Shown here piece by piece: positions 34,937 through 44,457 of a DNA stretch of 64,000 nucleotides. This DNA comes from Trachythela sp. YZ-2020 (taxonomy: Eukaryota; Cnidaria; Anthozoa; Malacalcyonacea; Clavulariidae). The notes below the pieces were generated by a model. That model did not search any database. It was not told where the DNA came from and was given only the letters and a program-made list of their open reading frames with translations. Both the position numbers and the translations under genes were made by a program. Numbering within the stretch: the stretch's first letter is position 1; the number at the start of each line of letters is the position of its first letter. The stretch is taken from positions 2,520,501-2,584,500 of the forward strand of contig JADLSH010000395.1 in NCBI GenBank assembly GCA_016169945.1, in the 5' to 3' direction.

Positions 34937-35496
34937 TAGACAACTCGAACTTCGTAGTTGGTTTGGGACTCCGTTAAAATATTGATTAAAATAGAATGAA
35001 TATAGAATAAATATAATGTGCTATTAAACTATTTTTCTGTCAATATTGCAAAATACAATATTCTTATAGCCATTGGTTTTAATTAAATGTTAAAACCGAA
35101 ACTCAACTGTGTAGGCCCAGAAAGAGGGACTTGGAGCCAATGGAGGTATGGAGCATCAAATTAAAAAAAATATTTTATAATATTTTAGAAATACTGAAAT
35201 GCGGGCAATCCTGGTACGGTGCGTACTGGCGCGCGCCGGCCACTCTTTCTGTGTGCCAATGTGCCTGATGGTCTCAGTGCGCTTCAGACTGACCTCTAAT
35301 CCCCCCCCCAAGTTCTAAATCGAAAAGTCAATTGAAAAATAATCTGTGCTTGAATGGCAACATAATTCAATAAACAAAATATGTACACACATACTAATGA
35401 CAGAAATTAGCTTGTTCTCTGACTTTCAGTTACATTGAGTACTGCGCATGAGAGTTCATGTCATACTGCCTTTAGTTTTTAGAAATTATGTGTCAG

Positions 35497-35554
35497 TGCT
35501 AAAACTCTTAGGAGTGCTAAAACTCTTAGGTGCTAAAACTCTTAGGTGCTAAAA
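35497..35554. repeat. 16 bp tandem repeat (TGCTAAAACTCTTAGG), 3.5 copies
   Basis: Perfect copies at 35497-35512, 35515-35530 and 35531-35546, and a partial fourth. Confidence 0.9.
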
Positions 35555-36494
35555 TATGACATTCTAGAAGAATGCTTTACAACAAAGACTGAAACATGAT
35601 ATTCGGCAAACTTTATATTTTAATTAATGCAATGATTGAAGTCGGTCTCTGAAGCTATTTAGCCAGTCTCGCATAGCATTACGTGGCATAATGTGTCCAA
35701 TTTAACAATGAATATCTTGAGACCGACTGCACATTTTGAGATTGCAGACTGGATCATGATCTCTGGGGGGGGGGGGGTTATAGGGTGGGTGTTGGGTGGG
35801 GGTTTGAGGTTAGTGTGAAAAGTGGAAAATGCAGGCTTGACCACAGCAGCCCAATCTTGCGGTAGAGTTGTTTTAGTATACTAGTTTGTTTATGCATGGA
35901 TCAATTCTTGCTGTTACCATCCCCCCCTGGGGAACCCCCGGAACAATGCAGCCAATCATATTCCAGGGGCAGGGGATTGGTTTGATGATTTTGTCCCAGG
36001 GGGTTAGGCCGGGAATGTGCAAGATCTGGGCTCTGGTGACTAGCAACCTAGGATTGCAGACTCAGGGGATGAGATTGACTAGTCCCTAGTCCTGTGCATG
36101 CGCTATTTTCTGTGACAGGCAAAACATCAAATGTTTTATTGTATAAAAAAAGATTGTAGACAATAGAAGAAGGGCTGCTGAGAAATCAAAACAAAGAAGC
36201 ACTTTGATTTTCTGTTGAAAGTATCTGTTTTTTATGTTAAAGTCCTTGCAGTGAATTTCCACCCGGGCCGGGGTAATTGTTAATTTTCAAATTCATCCGG
36301 AGGGGAGAATTGCAGGGGGGCTTATAAAATTTTAAACCCAGGGGGGGTGTGTAAAAATATGTGATAAAATGTATATTTTTTAAATAAAATTTACTTGCCT
36401 AATTGGTAGTTTTTGTTCTCATTTTATTCCTCCCTTGTTGAGCTCTCCGTGACTTTTCGCTTGATGCTCGCGGCCGCTACTGAATGCATAATAG

Positions 36495-36673
36495 GATTAG
36501 AAGGCAACCGATTCTCAACGCCGACGGCCGACCCGTAGAGACAAACATTTCATTTCGGAAATTCTCCCCCTTAAATTGCTTTATTCTCCAAAAAAATTCG
36601 CCAGCATGTAGAACAAACACTGATCTTTTCATTATATAACATTACTTCAACATCTCGTGCAATTTTGGAACTT
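36495..36673. repeat. Left arm of a 3.5 kb-spaced inverted repeat (partner 40014-40182)
   Basis: About 180 bp matching 40014-40182 in reverse complement with few differences; shared blocks include GATTAGAAGGCAACCGATTC, ATTGCTTTATTCTCC and AACATTACTTCAACATCTCG. Together the arms enclose a stack of smaller palindromic elements. Confidence 0.85.
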
Positions 36674-36747
36674 GATCAATAAAAATCGAAATCCCTTCTC
36701 TGTTGATACTGCAAAGACCGAAAATTGACACCGCGGCATCTACCATT

Positions 36748-36925
36748 CTACCTCCTCCGCAGGCGTTTAGGGCGGGCGCTAGTTGCGGGCGGGAAAAAGT
36801 TTGCGGGTGGGGTTAGGTACTGCGCAAAATTCGCTATATCCGAATACTGTATAGGCAGGACCACTGGCAGGACGCCCGCCCGCAAATTACTTCCGCCCGC
36901 ATCGAAAGGCCTGTGGAGGAGGTAG
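36748..36925. mobile_element. GC-rich MITE
   Basis: Ends CTACCTCCTCCGCAGGCG and GCCTGTGGAGGAGGTAG are inverted, with GGGCGGGCG / CGCCCGCCCG blocks inside. No clear target duplication was found. Confidence 0.6.
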
Positions 36926-36944
36926 CCGCAGCATTATATCTATG

Positions 36945-37190
36945 GCCACGGCACAGAATACTATACAGAAGGTCATCTCTAGATTGTTTTTGCGTAAGCG
37001 CTATTCGTCACTCAGCAAGTGCCCTAAACAGAAGTAGTCACCCCCCTGGACATAGCCATTTTGAATGTTTCCAGGGGGGTGACTACTTCTGTTTAGGGCA
37101 CTTGCTGAGTGACGAATCATGACGAACAGCGCTTACGCAAAAGCAATAAGAGATGACTTTCTGTATAGGTTAGTATTCTGTGGCCGCGGC
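36945..37190. mobile_element. Hairpin (foldback) MITE, 246 bp
   Basis: Nearly the whole element is one inverted repeat: CACAGAATACTA at the outer ends, GCGTAAGCGCT further in, and a long perfect core around AGTAGTCACCCCCCTGGA with a loop of about 20 nt. No coding capacity. Confidence 0.82.
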
Positions 37191-37225
37191 ATCATCTTGG
37201 CACAGTTCCTTACCAGTGAACTCAA

Positions 37226-37262
37226 TATACATTATACATTATACATTATACATTATACATTA
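37226..37262. repeat. 7 bp microsatellite (ATACATT)n, 5 copies
   Basis: Five perfect direct copies of the 7 bp unit. Confidence 0.9.
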
Positions 37263-37435
37263 TTATAGATATATATCTTTATTTTTTTTGAGGTCCGTAA
37301 CTCAGGTCCGTAACTAAAATAGAGCCTTTTGATTGGCTGAGTACGAGGTCCGTATCACACCAGTACGGACCTCTCGCAACTTTTCGCGCCAAAACAAACA
37401 AAGGAGTGAAGAAATAAACACGAAAAAATAAACAC

Positions 37436-37577
37436 GTTATTTACCGTTCTGGTCGGTCCGTACTGGAAAAATATTTTCCCTCAGTCTCAGAAGCGGCCCT
37501 CGACCTTCGGTCTCGGGCCGCTTCTGAGACTTCGGGAAAATATTTTTCCAGTACGGACCTCCCAGCCGGTAAATAAC
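37436..37577. mobile_element. Hairpin MITE, 142 bp
   Basis: The ends GTTATTTACCG and CGGTAAATAAC are inverted. The core GGTCCGTACTGGAAAAATAT continues with CTCAGAAGCGGCCC and folds back on its complement. The GGTCCGTA motif also occurs several times just upstream (37290-37375), suggesting related fragments. Confidence 0.78.
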
Positions 37578-37726
37578 ATATATATCTGGAACGATAACTT
37601 CAGTCATTTCGTACGGAAAAAGTGAAGCCTTGACTTCTGGCGTCAGGCCACAACGCCATCGTCGTCGCCATCAATTCGTTATCGTACGTCAGTTTCAGTC
37701 CCCTATACGCCATCATTGCAGTGAGC

Positions 37727-38066
37727 TCTATATATATCTGGAGTGAGAACTTATGTCCAAAAAGTGAAGCCAAAGATGGCGGAAATTGACGTCCAGTGCC
37801 AATCCCTTTCTATTGTTTTCGACCGCGCGGTTTGCACAAGCCGGCAAGGAGTGTGCCGAAATTTCGTGTTTTTACTCCGATGTAAACAATAACATCATGA
37901 TTTTATGAACTAATAACTTGATTAGCGATGCGATCTGTTAGTATAAACTGGAATTAGCTAGAAAAATGGTATGAAAACTGTTTATGACCTTCATGAGTTT
38001 GGACGTCAATTGCCGCCATCTTTGGCAAGTTCTTACTCCAGATATATATATGGAGCTCACTGCATC
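37727..38066. repeat. Inverted-repeat element, plus downstream direct repeats
   Basis: Arms 37727-37800 and 38006-38066 (ATATATCTGGAGT-AGAACTT and AAAGATGGCGG-AATTGACGTC). Just downstream, a block containing TTGCGCGGTTCTGGACGTCA occurs twice in direct orientation (about 38068 and 38109). Confidence 0.7.
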
Positions 38067-38532
38067 ATTGTTGCGCGGTTCTGGACGTCAGTTTCAGTCC
38101 CCTATTTTTGTTGCGCGGTTCTGGACGTCAGTTTCAGTCTCCCACAACTTATTTACTGCGCGGTCCGTACGTAAACTCTATTTTTGTATTATTTTTTTGA
38201 AAAAAACAACAGTTTTTTTGCAAATCGAAGTAGTTTCCCCTTTGTAGTACTGGCTAAAAAAGATTACAGAAGGAAAACTAGGAGGAAAACATATCTTTGT
38301 CACTGAAGTAAGTTAATTAAAGCAAGTTTTCTCAGTGTTTTTGTTCAAACAGCGAAAATATTTTGTTTTTTGTCAGTCGTACAAGGCGTATAAGCTAGTT
38401 TGTGCAAAGCCATAAAAATATGGGATAAGATAAGCTATCGTGTAGGTTTTAACAGATATTCAAGTTTTTTTTCTATTTTCGTGAACTTATTTTGAACTTT
38501 GGCCGTTGTGAAATCAATCACGTTTGATGGCG

Positions 38533-39080
38533 TAGGCACTGTTACACAGAGTAGACACTATACAGAGGTTTCACTTCAGGCAAAATGCGTAACCGGCAGC
38601 TATTCTGTCTGATGATGACTTTAAAATAAAGTGGAAAATTTACAGTCTCTCAAACTCGTCTTGTTTTATTCATATTTTGAATTTCAAAATGACATTACTC
38701 TCCGGAATTTGTTTTTTTTCTTTATTTTCTTAAATTATCGGCCGGCCGCCATGTTCCTAGCCAGTGCGGTAACGAGAGGCATTCACCCCCCCGAACAAGA
38801 TGGCGGCCGATATTTTCGGAAAATAACCGGCATAAGAGACCCTTGTTATTTTCTTTATAACGGTTTACCTTGACTGAAGTTGTGATTAACAACATTAAAT
38901 AGTTAACTCGAATTTTTGCGGTATTTTTACGTCTAAAAATGCCCGCCATTTTGAATGTTTTCGGGGGGGGTGAGCCTCTCCTTTGCGCACTGGCTAAGCA
39001 TCGGTTACGCTCAAAACATTAGGATTTGATACACAGTGAGGCCTCTTTATAGTGTCTACTCTGTGACTGTTATTTTGGCT
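38533..39080. repeat. Nested inverted repeats (two levels)
   Basis: The outer arms 38533-38580 and 39022-39080 share ACAGAGTAGACACTATA. The inner arms at about 38750-38815 and 38940-39000 share TAGCCAGTGCG and CACCCCCCCGAA with ATGGCGG. Further out, GGAACGATAACT at 37588 and AGTTATCGTTCC at 39098 give a third inverted match. Confidence 0.65.
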
Positions 39081-39686
39081 TCACTTTTCACCCGCCAGTT
39101 ATCGTTCCAGGTTAACAAATTGAGTTCACTGTTCCTTACTTACTCTATGACAGATTTTAAAATGATATACAGATATGGAACTCTCGCGATATCCTGTCCC
39201 CACTTTTTCAATGCGCATGCGCGAGCTTCTGGCAAGTGTCATGAAAATTTTTAATCAAGAAAAAGAGTATATATATCTGGATGATTTGTACGTCGTTCAC
39301 AATTTTTACAAATGGGCTAGGACTAGAGCATTTTAACAAGAAATGGATACATAAAAACGCTTTGCTACGGAAAAAACGGGAAAAACATGCCTTATCAGTA
39401 TTTTCAATCAAATTGACTTTGACAAATCGATTTTTGCAAATTCTTCAACTTTGGAAGCCTATATCTACTTGAAATACTAAGTTTCCGGGGAAATCTTACA
39501 CTTACAAGGTTAGTGGAAAGTTTTTTCATATTTTATTAAAATTTTACAAGTTTTCAAGACAGATATAAGGTATGAAAAGTCCGAAAACAAAAAGACACGG
39601 CAAGTCGCGTATATGTATGAATTTAACCTTTATATCTTCAACGAAAATATTCATTACTTGTATAATTATTATACTTTTATACCACC

Positions 39687-39926
39687 GGGGCCGGTTGTTC
39701 AAAAGCCGGTTAACTTAACCCTGGGTTAGTGGTAACTTTCATACAAGTTTCCCGACATCGGTTATATTAATATGAATACTTTTTTCTATCAACCTTGTAC
39801 TGGGCGATAGAAGTTTTTGTTTATAAAGTTTTGAAATAAACAAACATGTAGAAGTATACAAACCAGAACAGCAGATTAAAATTTAACCCGGGGTTAGCGT
39901 TAACCGGCTTTTGAACAACCGGCCCC
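39687..39926. mobile_element. MITE with GGGGCCGGTTGTTCAAAAGC termini
   Basis: Inverted termini of about 28 bp extending through GCCGGTTAAC, 240 bp in total. TTTTATACCA occurs on both flanks, offset by a few bases. No coding capacity. Confidence 0.8.
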
Positions 39927-40013
39927 AGGTTTTTATACCATTGCTAACAGATGGGATACTTAATGAGTTAATGTAAAAGACCGCCTAGTTTGTGTTTAAA
40001 AAAGCTCAAAAAT

Positions 40014-40182
40014 TGGTTCCAAAATTGCACGAGATGTTGAAGTAATGTTATATATGAAAAGATCAATGTTTGTTCTACATGCTGGCGAATTTTTTTGGAG
40101 AATAAAGCAATTTAAGGGGGAGAATTTCCGAATTGAAATGTTTGTCTCGGCGGGTCGGCGCTGAGAATCGGTTGCCTTCTAA
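40014..40182. repeat. Right arm of the inverted repeat with 36495-36673
   Basis: See the left arm. A MITE (40189-40463) begins a few bases beyond its end. Confidence 0.85.
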
Positions 40183-40188
40183 TGCATA

Positions 40189-40463
40189 GAGAGCTTTAGA
40201 TTTCAAGATTTGACTACCGTACGAGTACGAGTACGAGTTCGTCGTTTGCATTATTGCATACGCCATCGTCTTACGCCATCATGTACTGACGCCATAATCT
40301 CGTAGTAGATGCTTATTTCGCTACGAGCCGAGAGTTTTCAAAAATCTCGTTGTCAATTTGGCTACGGCTACGAGATTATGGCGTCAGTACATGATTGCGT
40401 AAGACGATGGTGTATGCAAACAACGAACTCGTAGTCGTACTCGTAGTCAAATCTAAAGCTCTC
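40189..40463. mobile_element. MITE with GAGAGCTTTAGATTT termini
   Basis: A 275 bp foldback. The ends GAGAGCTTTAGATTT and AAATCTAAAGCTCTC are inverted, and the arms continue with GACTAC-GTACGAGTACGA-type repeats and TCTTACG...CGTAAGA and GCCATAATCTCGTAG blocks. Confidence 0.8.
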
Positions 40464-40496
40464 CGAATCTCCATTACAGGCGCCCTGCTCTATTAG

Positions 40497-40712
40497 AGAG
40501 CTTTAGCAGTGACTACGAGTACAACTACGAGTACGAGATTCGTCATTTTCGCGTGTTGTTTGCATGTACGCCATCTCGCAAAAGTCGTAGTCGTCGGGCC
40601 TTTGAGTACGAGATTTATCAAAAATCTCGTAGTCAAAACCCGAACGACTCACTACGACTTTTTCGCGTTTGGCGCGAAAATGACGAACTCGTAGTCGTAC
40701 CCCAAGATTGGG
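40497..40712. mobile_element. Second, diverged copy of the GAGAGCTTTAG MITE family
   Basis: Starts GAGAGCTTTAG and carries the same ACTACGAGTACGA arms (GATTCGTCATTTTCGCG against CGCGAAAATGACGAACTCGT). The right terminus is missing or truncated. It lies 33 bp after the first copy. Confidence 0.68.
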
Positions 40713-40970
40713 CCGCTGTGGCTTGGCCGCTTATCTTTTTCTTACGATTTCCGGTAAATTTCCAGGAACCAAAAAGACACACTCAGTTTCGATTTTAAGC
40801 ATAACGTATAAATGTACTTAAATTAGAGCTTTTATAAAGCACTGTGACTAAATGACTGGCAGCCGGCTATTTAGTTAAGCTGCCCGTCATATAGTGAGTC
40901 TAGTTAAAATTAAATACTTATTAAATAAACCATTCGCAAGCCCTTCCCCTATCCTAACACAATTCATATG

Positions 40971-41157
40971 CAGCCTCGTACCCAGGCGCTTTTAAGGAAA
41001 AGAAAATTTACACATTCAGCTAATTTATAGAGATCAGTGGCTAAGCTGAGCGAGCGCGCGGGGGTGCTTGGGGAGGTCGCGAAACGCGGGCATCTTGGGA
41101 TAAATTAGCTGAATGTGTAAATTTTCTTTTCCTTAAAAGCGCCTGGGTACGAGGCTG
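40971..41157. mobile_element. hAT-like MITE with CAGCCTCGTACCCAGGCGC termini
   Basis: Inverted termini of more than 50 bp, essentially perfect through AAGGAAAAGAAAATTTACAC and beyond. TTCATATG is repeated at 40963-40970 and 41159-41166, an 8 bp target duplication. Its freshness suggests recent movement. Confidence 0.85.
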
Positions 41158-41892
41158 GTTCATATGGCTCATTAATATTTTTAGTGCCTGCGAACAGAAT
41201 TCATATTAAGGGGCTGTTTATATGGAAACCAGGCTGGCTTTGGCATGAAAATTTCTCTATAAACACTCACTAACCGGGCCAGCCCGGTTGCCAGGATGAA
41301 AGTTCAAAGAGATACAGCCGCCAATTTGTCTGCGAGCTATTTTTAAGAACTATCAAAACAATGTCAAAGGTCAAAAACAACATCCCGCTTGCCAGGATTA
41401 AATTATCTCATATAAACACAAGACAAATTCATCTCGCTCACGGGCTGGCCCTGTTATATGGCCTGTTATATGGCTACAAAAATAAATCATATTTTAGATT
41501 TTGACTGCTAAATATTGTTTTAATTAATGTCAGAATTTTAAAATGTGCCTGCACAAATCGATCAAAATGCGCTCACACGCTTTACGGATGCCTGATATAT
41601 TGGTATTGTTATTCCAGGGCTAGAAATCCTGAGCTTGAAAGGCAGAGCGCCTCGACAGTGGTGTGTGCAGTTTTTTATGTAACAGAACATTGAATTCTGT
41701 TACATAATATCAAATTATTTTCCCCTAATTGGTAAAATACACTTCTGTCTAATGTTAACTTGGACGTACGTTAATATCAGCTACAATTTGTAATCATTTA
41801 CAATATTTTAAAGTTCCCACATTTCCCTACGTCAGCCTTCAGGCCAAGTGCCCACCCGCCAATATTAGGGGTTTCATGATCACGAACTACCG

Positions 41893-42191
41893 TAATCTCT
41901 CTAATCAGACACCTTTGGAGGGGGGGGGCTTATCGGAGAGGGAGGGGGCTTATTTTCTTTTCTCTAAAATGATATGATAATTTTGTTCAAACACAGAACA
42001 ATGTGTGAAGAAAACCATAAGATCTTATCAAAACACTTGTGTTTTTGTGTGAATGGGGGGCTTATTAGAAGGGAGGGGGGGAGGGGGTTATTAGAGAGGG
42101 GGGCTTAATAAATGTCTTCATCCAAAAAGTGAGGGATTATTAGAGAGGGGGGGGGGGCTTATTTGAGAAAGGGGATTATTAGAGAGATTAT
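41893..42191. mobile_element. G-rich MITE/tandem array with AATCTCTCTAAT termini
   Basis: The ends AATCTCTCTAATCA and TTATTAGAGAGATT are inverted. Inside, ATTAGAGAGGGGGGCTTATT-like units repeat irregularly, giving many G runs of 5-10 on the plus strand. Confidence 0.7.
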
Positions 42192-42925
42192 GTATGTCAT
42201 TCAGCTGAAGCGGAGGTAAAAGAGCAAGCCTGGCTTGCGAGGTTGATTCTGACTATGTGTATCAATGTGTATATGATACAGCATTGGCGAACTACAGGAA
42301 AATATAAACCATGTGTTGTTCCCACAAACATTGCAGTTTAGAACGCACTTTGGAACCTGTTCTTCATTTTGTTAAAGAGTTCGTGGCGTACTTTTGGAAA
42401 TTTTTGTTCATGGTTTTGCTATCACATCTCAGGATTTAATTATATTTTCGCCTCTAATGCAGGTCCTTCACGTATAGCTAAACCGAACTTAATTCATTTA
42501 AACTTTATATATACCTCTTTTTGGTCCTTATGTTATTTCTACTAGCCAGGGCCACACCCAGGGAATATGCCAGCGGTTGTTACATAGGGTAAATAATCAA
42601 CTTCTCAAATAGAATCGAACCCAGATTCTTCACTAATCAGTCATTTCATGATCGAGCAAAACTAAATTAGTTTTCCTAGAATCCTATTACATAATGATTG
42701 AAAACGAATACAGTTTACTGTAAATAATCCTTATAAATTGTGAAACTACTGATCAACAATTTTGCTGTTCCTATAAATCACCGTTTGGTTTTCTTTCATG
42801 TTCTGCAGTGACTCTTATTTAAATAATTCAAAATCATTCCGCCTTCCATCCCATCCCGGCGACGCGGGTCAAGCTTCATGATATTCAAATTTCATCTTTA
42901 ATCTCTACCTTTATACTTGTTTCAG

Positions 42926-43285
42926 ATTGGACCAACTCCTTTGGATCAAAAGAAGCCAAGAAAATCACGTCTAAATGTCACACCTGTAACAATCAGACCA
43001 AAATCCTTCAGAGATGATCCAACTCATGTAGTCGTTAGACAACAACATTCATCAGATATTACCTATGGTCGTATAGAGTCTGGGCCGAGCTATAAACTAC
43101 ATCATGCTGTAACTTCGGAAAAACCTAGAGATGATATTATTATTGAAGAAACATCGTCTGAAGATCAGATCAGTGCAGGGTTTCCCAAACAACAGCCACA
43201 CGACGAGGAAACGTTCAAAGAAGTTAGACAAGAAAGGATTTCACACCTTAAAGAAACAACTTATCGTCATACAAGCACAAGCAAG
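42926..43285 (+). CDS. Paralogue B, second coding exon (120 codons)
   Basis: The acceptor TTGTTTCAG precedes 42926 and the GTAAAT donor follows 43285; both ends are phase 0. The frame encodes a basic start (DQKKPRKSRLNVTPVTIRPK) and then a mixed charged region with EKPRDDIIIEE. The reading frame continues past the donor to a stop, which marks the exon end. Because 360 bp is a whole number of codons with phase 0 at both sides, this exon could be skipped without changing the frame. No domain is recognised. Confidence 0.72.
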
Positions 43286-43690
43286 GTAAATATACAGTTT
43301 TATGAAGTACTGATCACCATTGCCCAACTTTCTGTGTTACAATTTATATTGTTTGATTTGTTCCAATGGACGATGCAAGAACGTGGAAATCAATATGCCT
43401 AAAATGCAACGCGACACGTAGTCGTATACAGCTTTTAATATGCTGTTATTAGTATTTTTTGAGATTCGTAGATCTTTAGTTTTTAAGGGCCCACAGTAAT
43501 TGGTGTTAAACTGTTGTGGTGTCCCGCATTCATCTGTTTCAACAACTACTACTGGATACATTCCTTGAAGGTGTACATAGTGATAAGTGTAACTGATTTG
43601 CGGTTTTTAAATTTGTGATGCACACAACGTCTATCTATTTCGCAAAGCTGCTTGGATCTATGGGTCCTGAACTTCATTATTCATTAGTGG

Positions 43691-43848
43691 CAGTGGCGTA
43701 GGAACCGGGGGACACGTACCCCCCAAGTTTTCGTCAAAGTGCCCTTTTCTCCAACTAAAACAATATAGGAAAAGTAGCCTTTTCTAATAGAATAGGTGCC
43801 CTTTAGACGAAGTGCCTCTCCAACTTGAAGTTGCTTCCTACGCCTATG
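43691..43848. mobile_element. hAT-like MITE, 158 bp
   Basis: Termini CAGTGGCGTAGGAA and TTCCTACGCCTATG, flanked by ATTAGTGG (43683-43690) and ATTAGTGC (43849-43856), an 8 bp target duplication with one mismatch. Confidence 0.77.
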
Positions 43849-44002
43849 ATTAGTGCAAATAATATGATTATTCTTACATCAATAGTTATGAATTCATATT
43901 ATTGGGATCCACTGATGAAGATCCGAGGTTACGATTCCAAAGCTGCCATAATAAATAAACGTGGTGTATCCACAAAACAAATAAACTGCTCGATAATAAT
44001 AT

Positions 44003-44162
44003 ACTGAAGGTGTTTGTAGATGAAATTTCGAGCGAAAAATATACACACCTTTTTAGACCTAACCAGCAGCAATTGCGAAAAATGCCACTATAGGCCCTCT
44101 GGCCTGGGATTCCGGTGCAGCGCTCTGACAACTGAGCTACGGATTTCAGTTGTCAAGAGCTA
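44003..44162 (-). mobile_element. tRNA-derived SINE-like copy (minus strand)
   Basis: On the minus strand it starts GCTCTTGACAACTG. It has a tRNA-like A-box stretch (TAGCTCAGTTGTCAGAGCG), then GCTGCACCGGAATCCCAGG in place of a canonical B box, then a shared tail GCATTTTTCGCAATTGCTGC and a 3' region with CGCTCGAAATTTCATC. It matches 44239-44388 over its whole length. It is too degenerate to be a working tRNA gene. Confidence 0.7.
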
Positions 44163-44238
44163 ACTTACAAGTTCATATATTACAATAGGGTGATGCCAGT
44201 GTTTGGTATAAGGGTAAATATTCTAAATTTTGGGCATA

Positions 44239-44388
44239 GCTCTTGACAACTGGACTCTGTAGATCAGTTGGCAGAGCGCTGCACTGGAATCGCAGGCCAG
44301 AGGGCCTATCGTTGCATTTTTCGCAACTGCTCCTGGTTAGGTATAATTTCGCTCGAAATTTTCATCTACAAACAACTTCAACATTCAG
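44239..44388 (+). mobile_element. tRNA-derived SINE-like copy (plus strand)
   Basis: Same family as 44003-44162 but opposite orientation: GCTCTTGACAACTGG, A-box-like TAGATCAGTTGGCAGAGCG at 44260-44278, GCTGCACTGGAATCGCAGG, TTGCATTTTTCGCAACTGCT and CGCTCGAAATTTTCATC. The pair, 76 bp apart, can fold back on itself in the transcript. Confidence 0.7.
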
Positions 44389-44457
44389 TTCTATCGAGCG
44401 AGATGCTCAAAATTTAGAGACTCAATACTAATACCTTTTCCCCCCACACAACTGTAG

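Larger units (their letters stand above)
29018..42925 (+). other. 13.9 kb intron of paralogue B hosting two complete genes and many transposons
   Basis: The donor GTGAGT follows phase 0 and the acceptor TTGTTTCAG restores phase 0. The intron contains BTB genes at 30840-31652 and 34022-34936, LINE debris, and at least ten inverted-repeat elements between 32.1 and 42.2 kb. The remaining parts (29.13-30.84 kb, 34.94-36.49 kb, 42.2-42.92 kb) are low-complexity or unrecognised. 29.13-29.48 kb has repeated GATGATCCG-like motifs, and 35766-35778 is a run of G. Confidence 0.65.
43286..44457 (+). other. Intron 2 of paralogue B
   Basis: A 1,172 bp phase-0 intron (GTAAAT donor, CTGTAG acceptor) containing a hAT-like MITE and two tRNA-derived repeat copies in inverted orientation. 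Confidence 0.7.

Noticed and set aside
41190..41470. MITE candidate starting GGGGCTGTTTATATGG with CGGGCCAGCCCGG inside
   Set aside because: Some inverted words are present, but I could not find a consistent pair of termini or a target duplication.
44260..44330. Genuine tRNA gene
   Set aside because: Only the A-box-like half is good. The B box GGTTCGAATCC is missing, no cloverleaf closes, and the same sequence recurs inverted at 44003-44162, so it is a SINE-like repeat.
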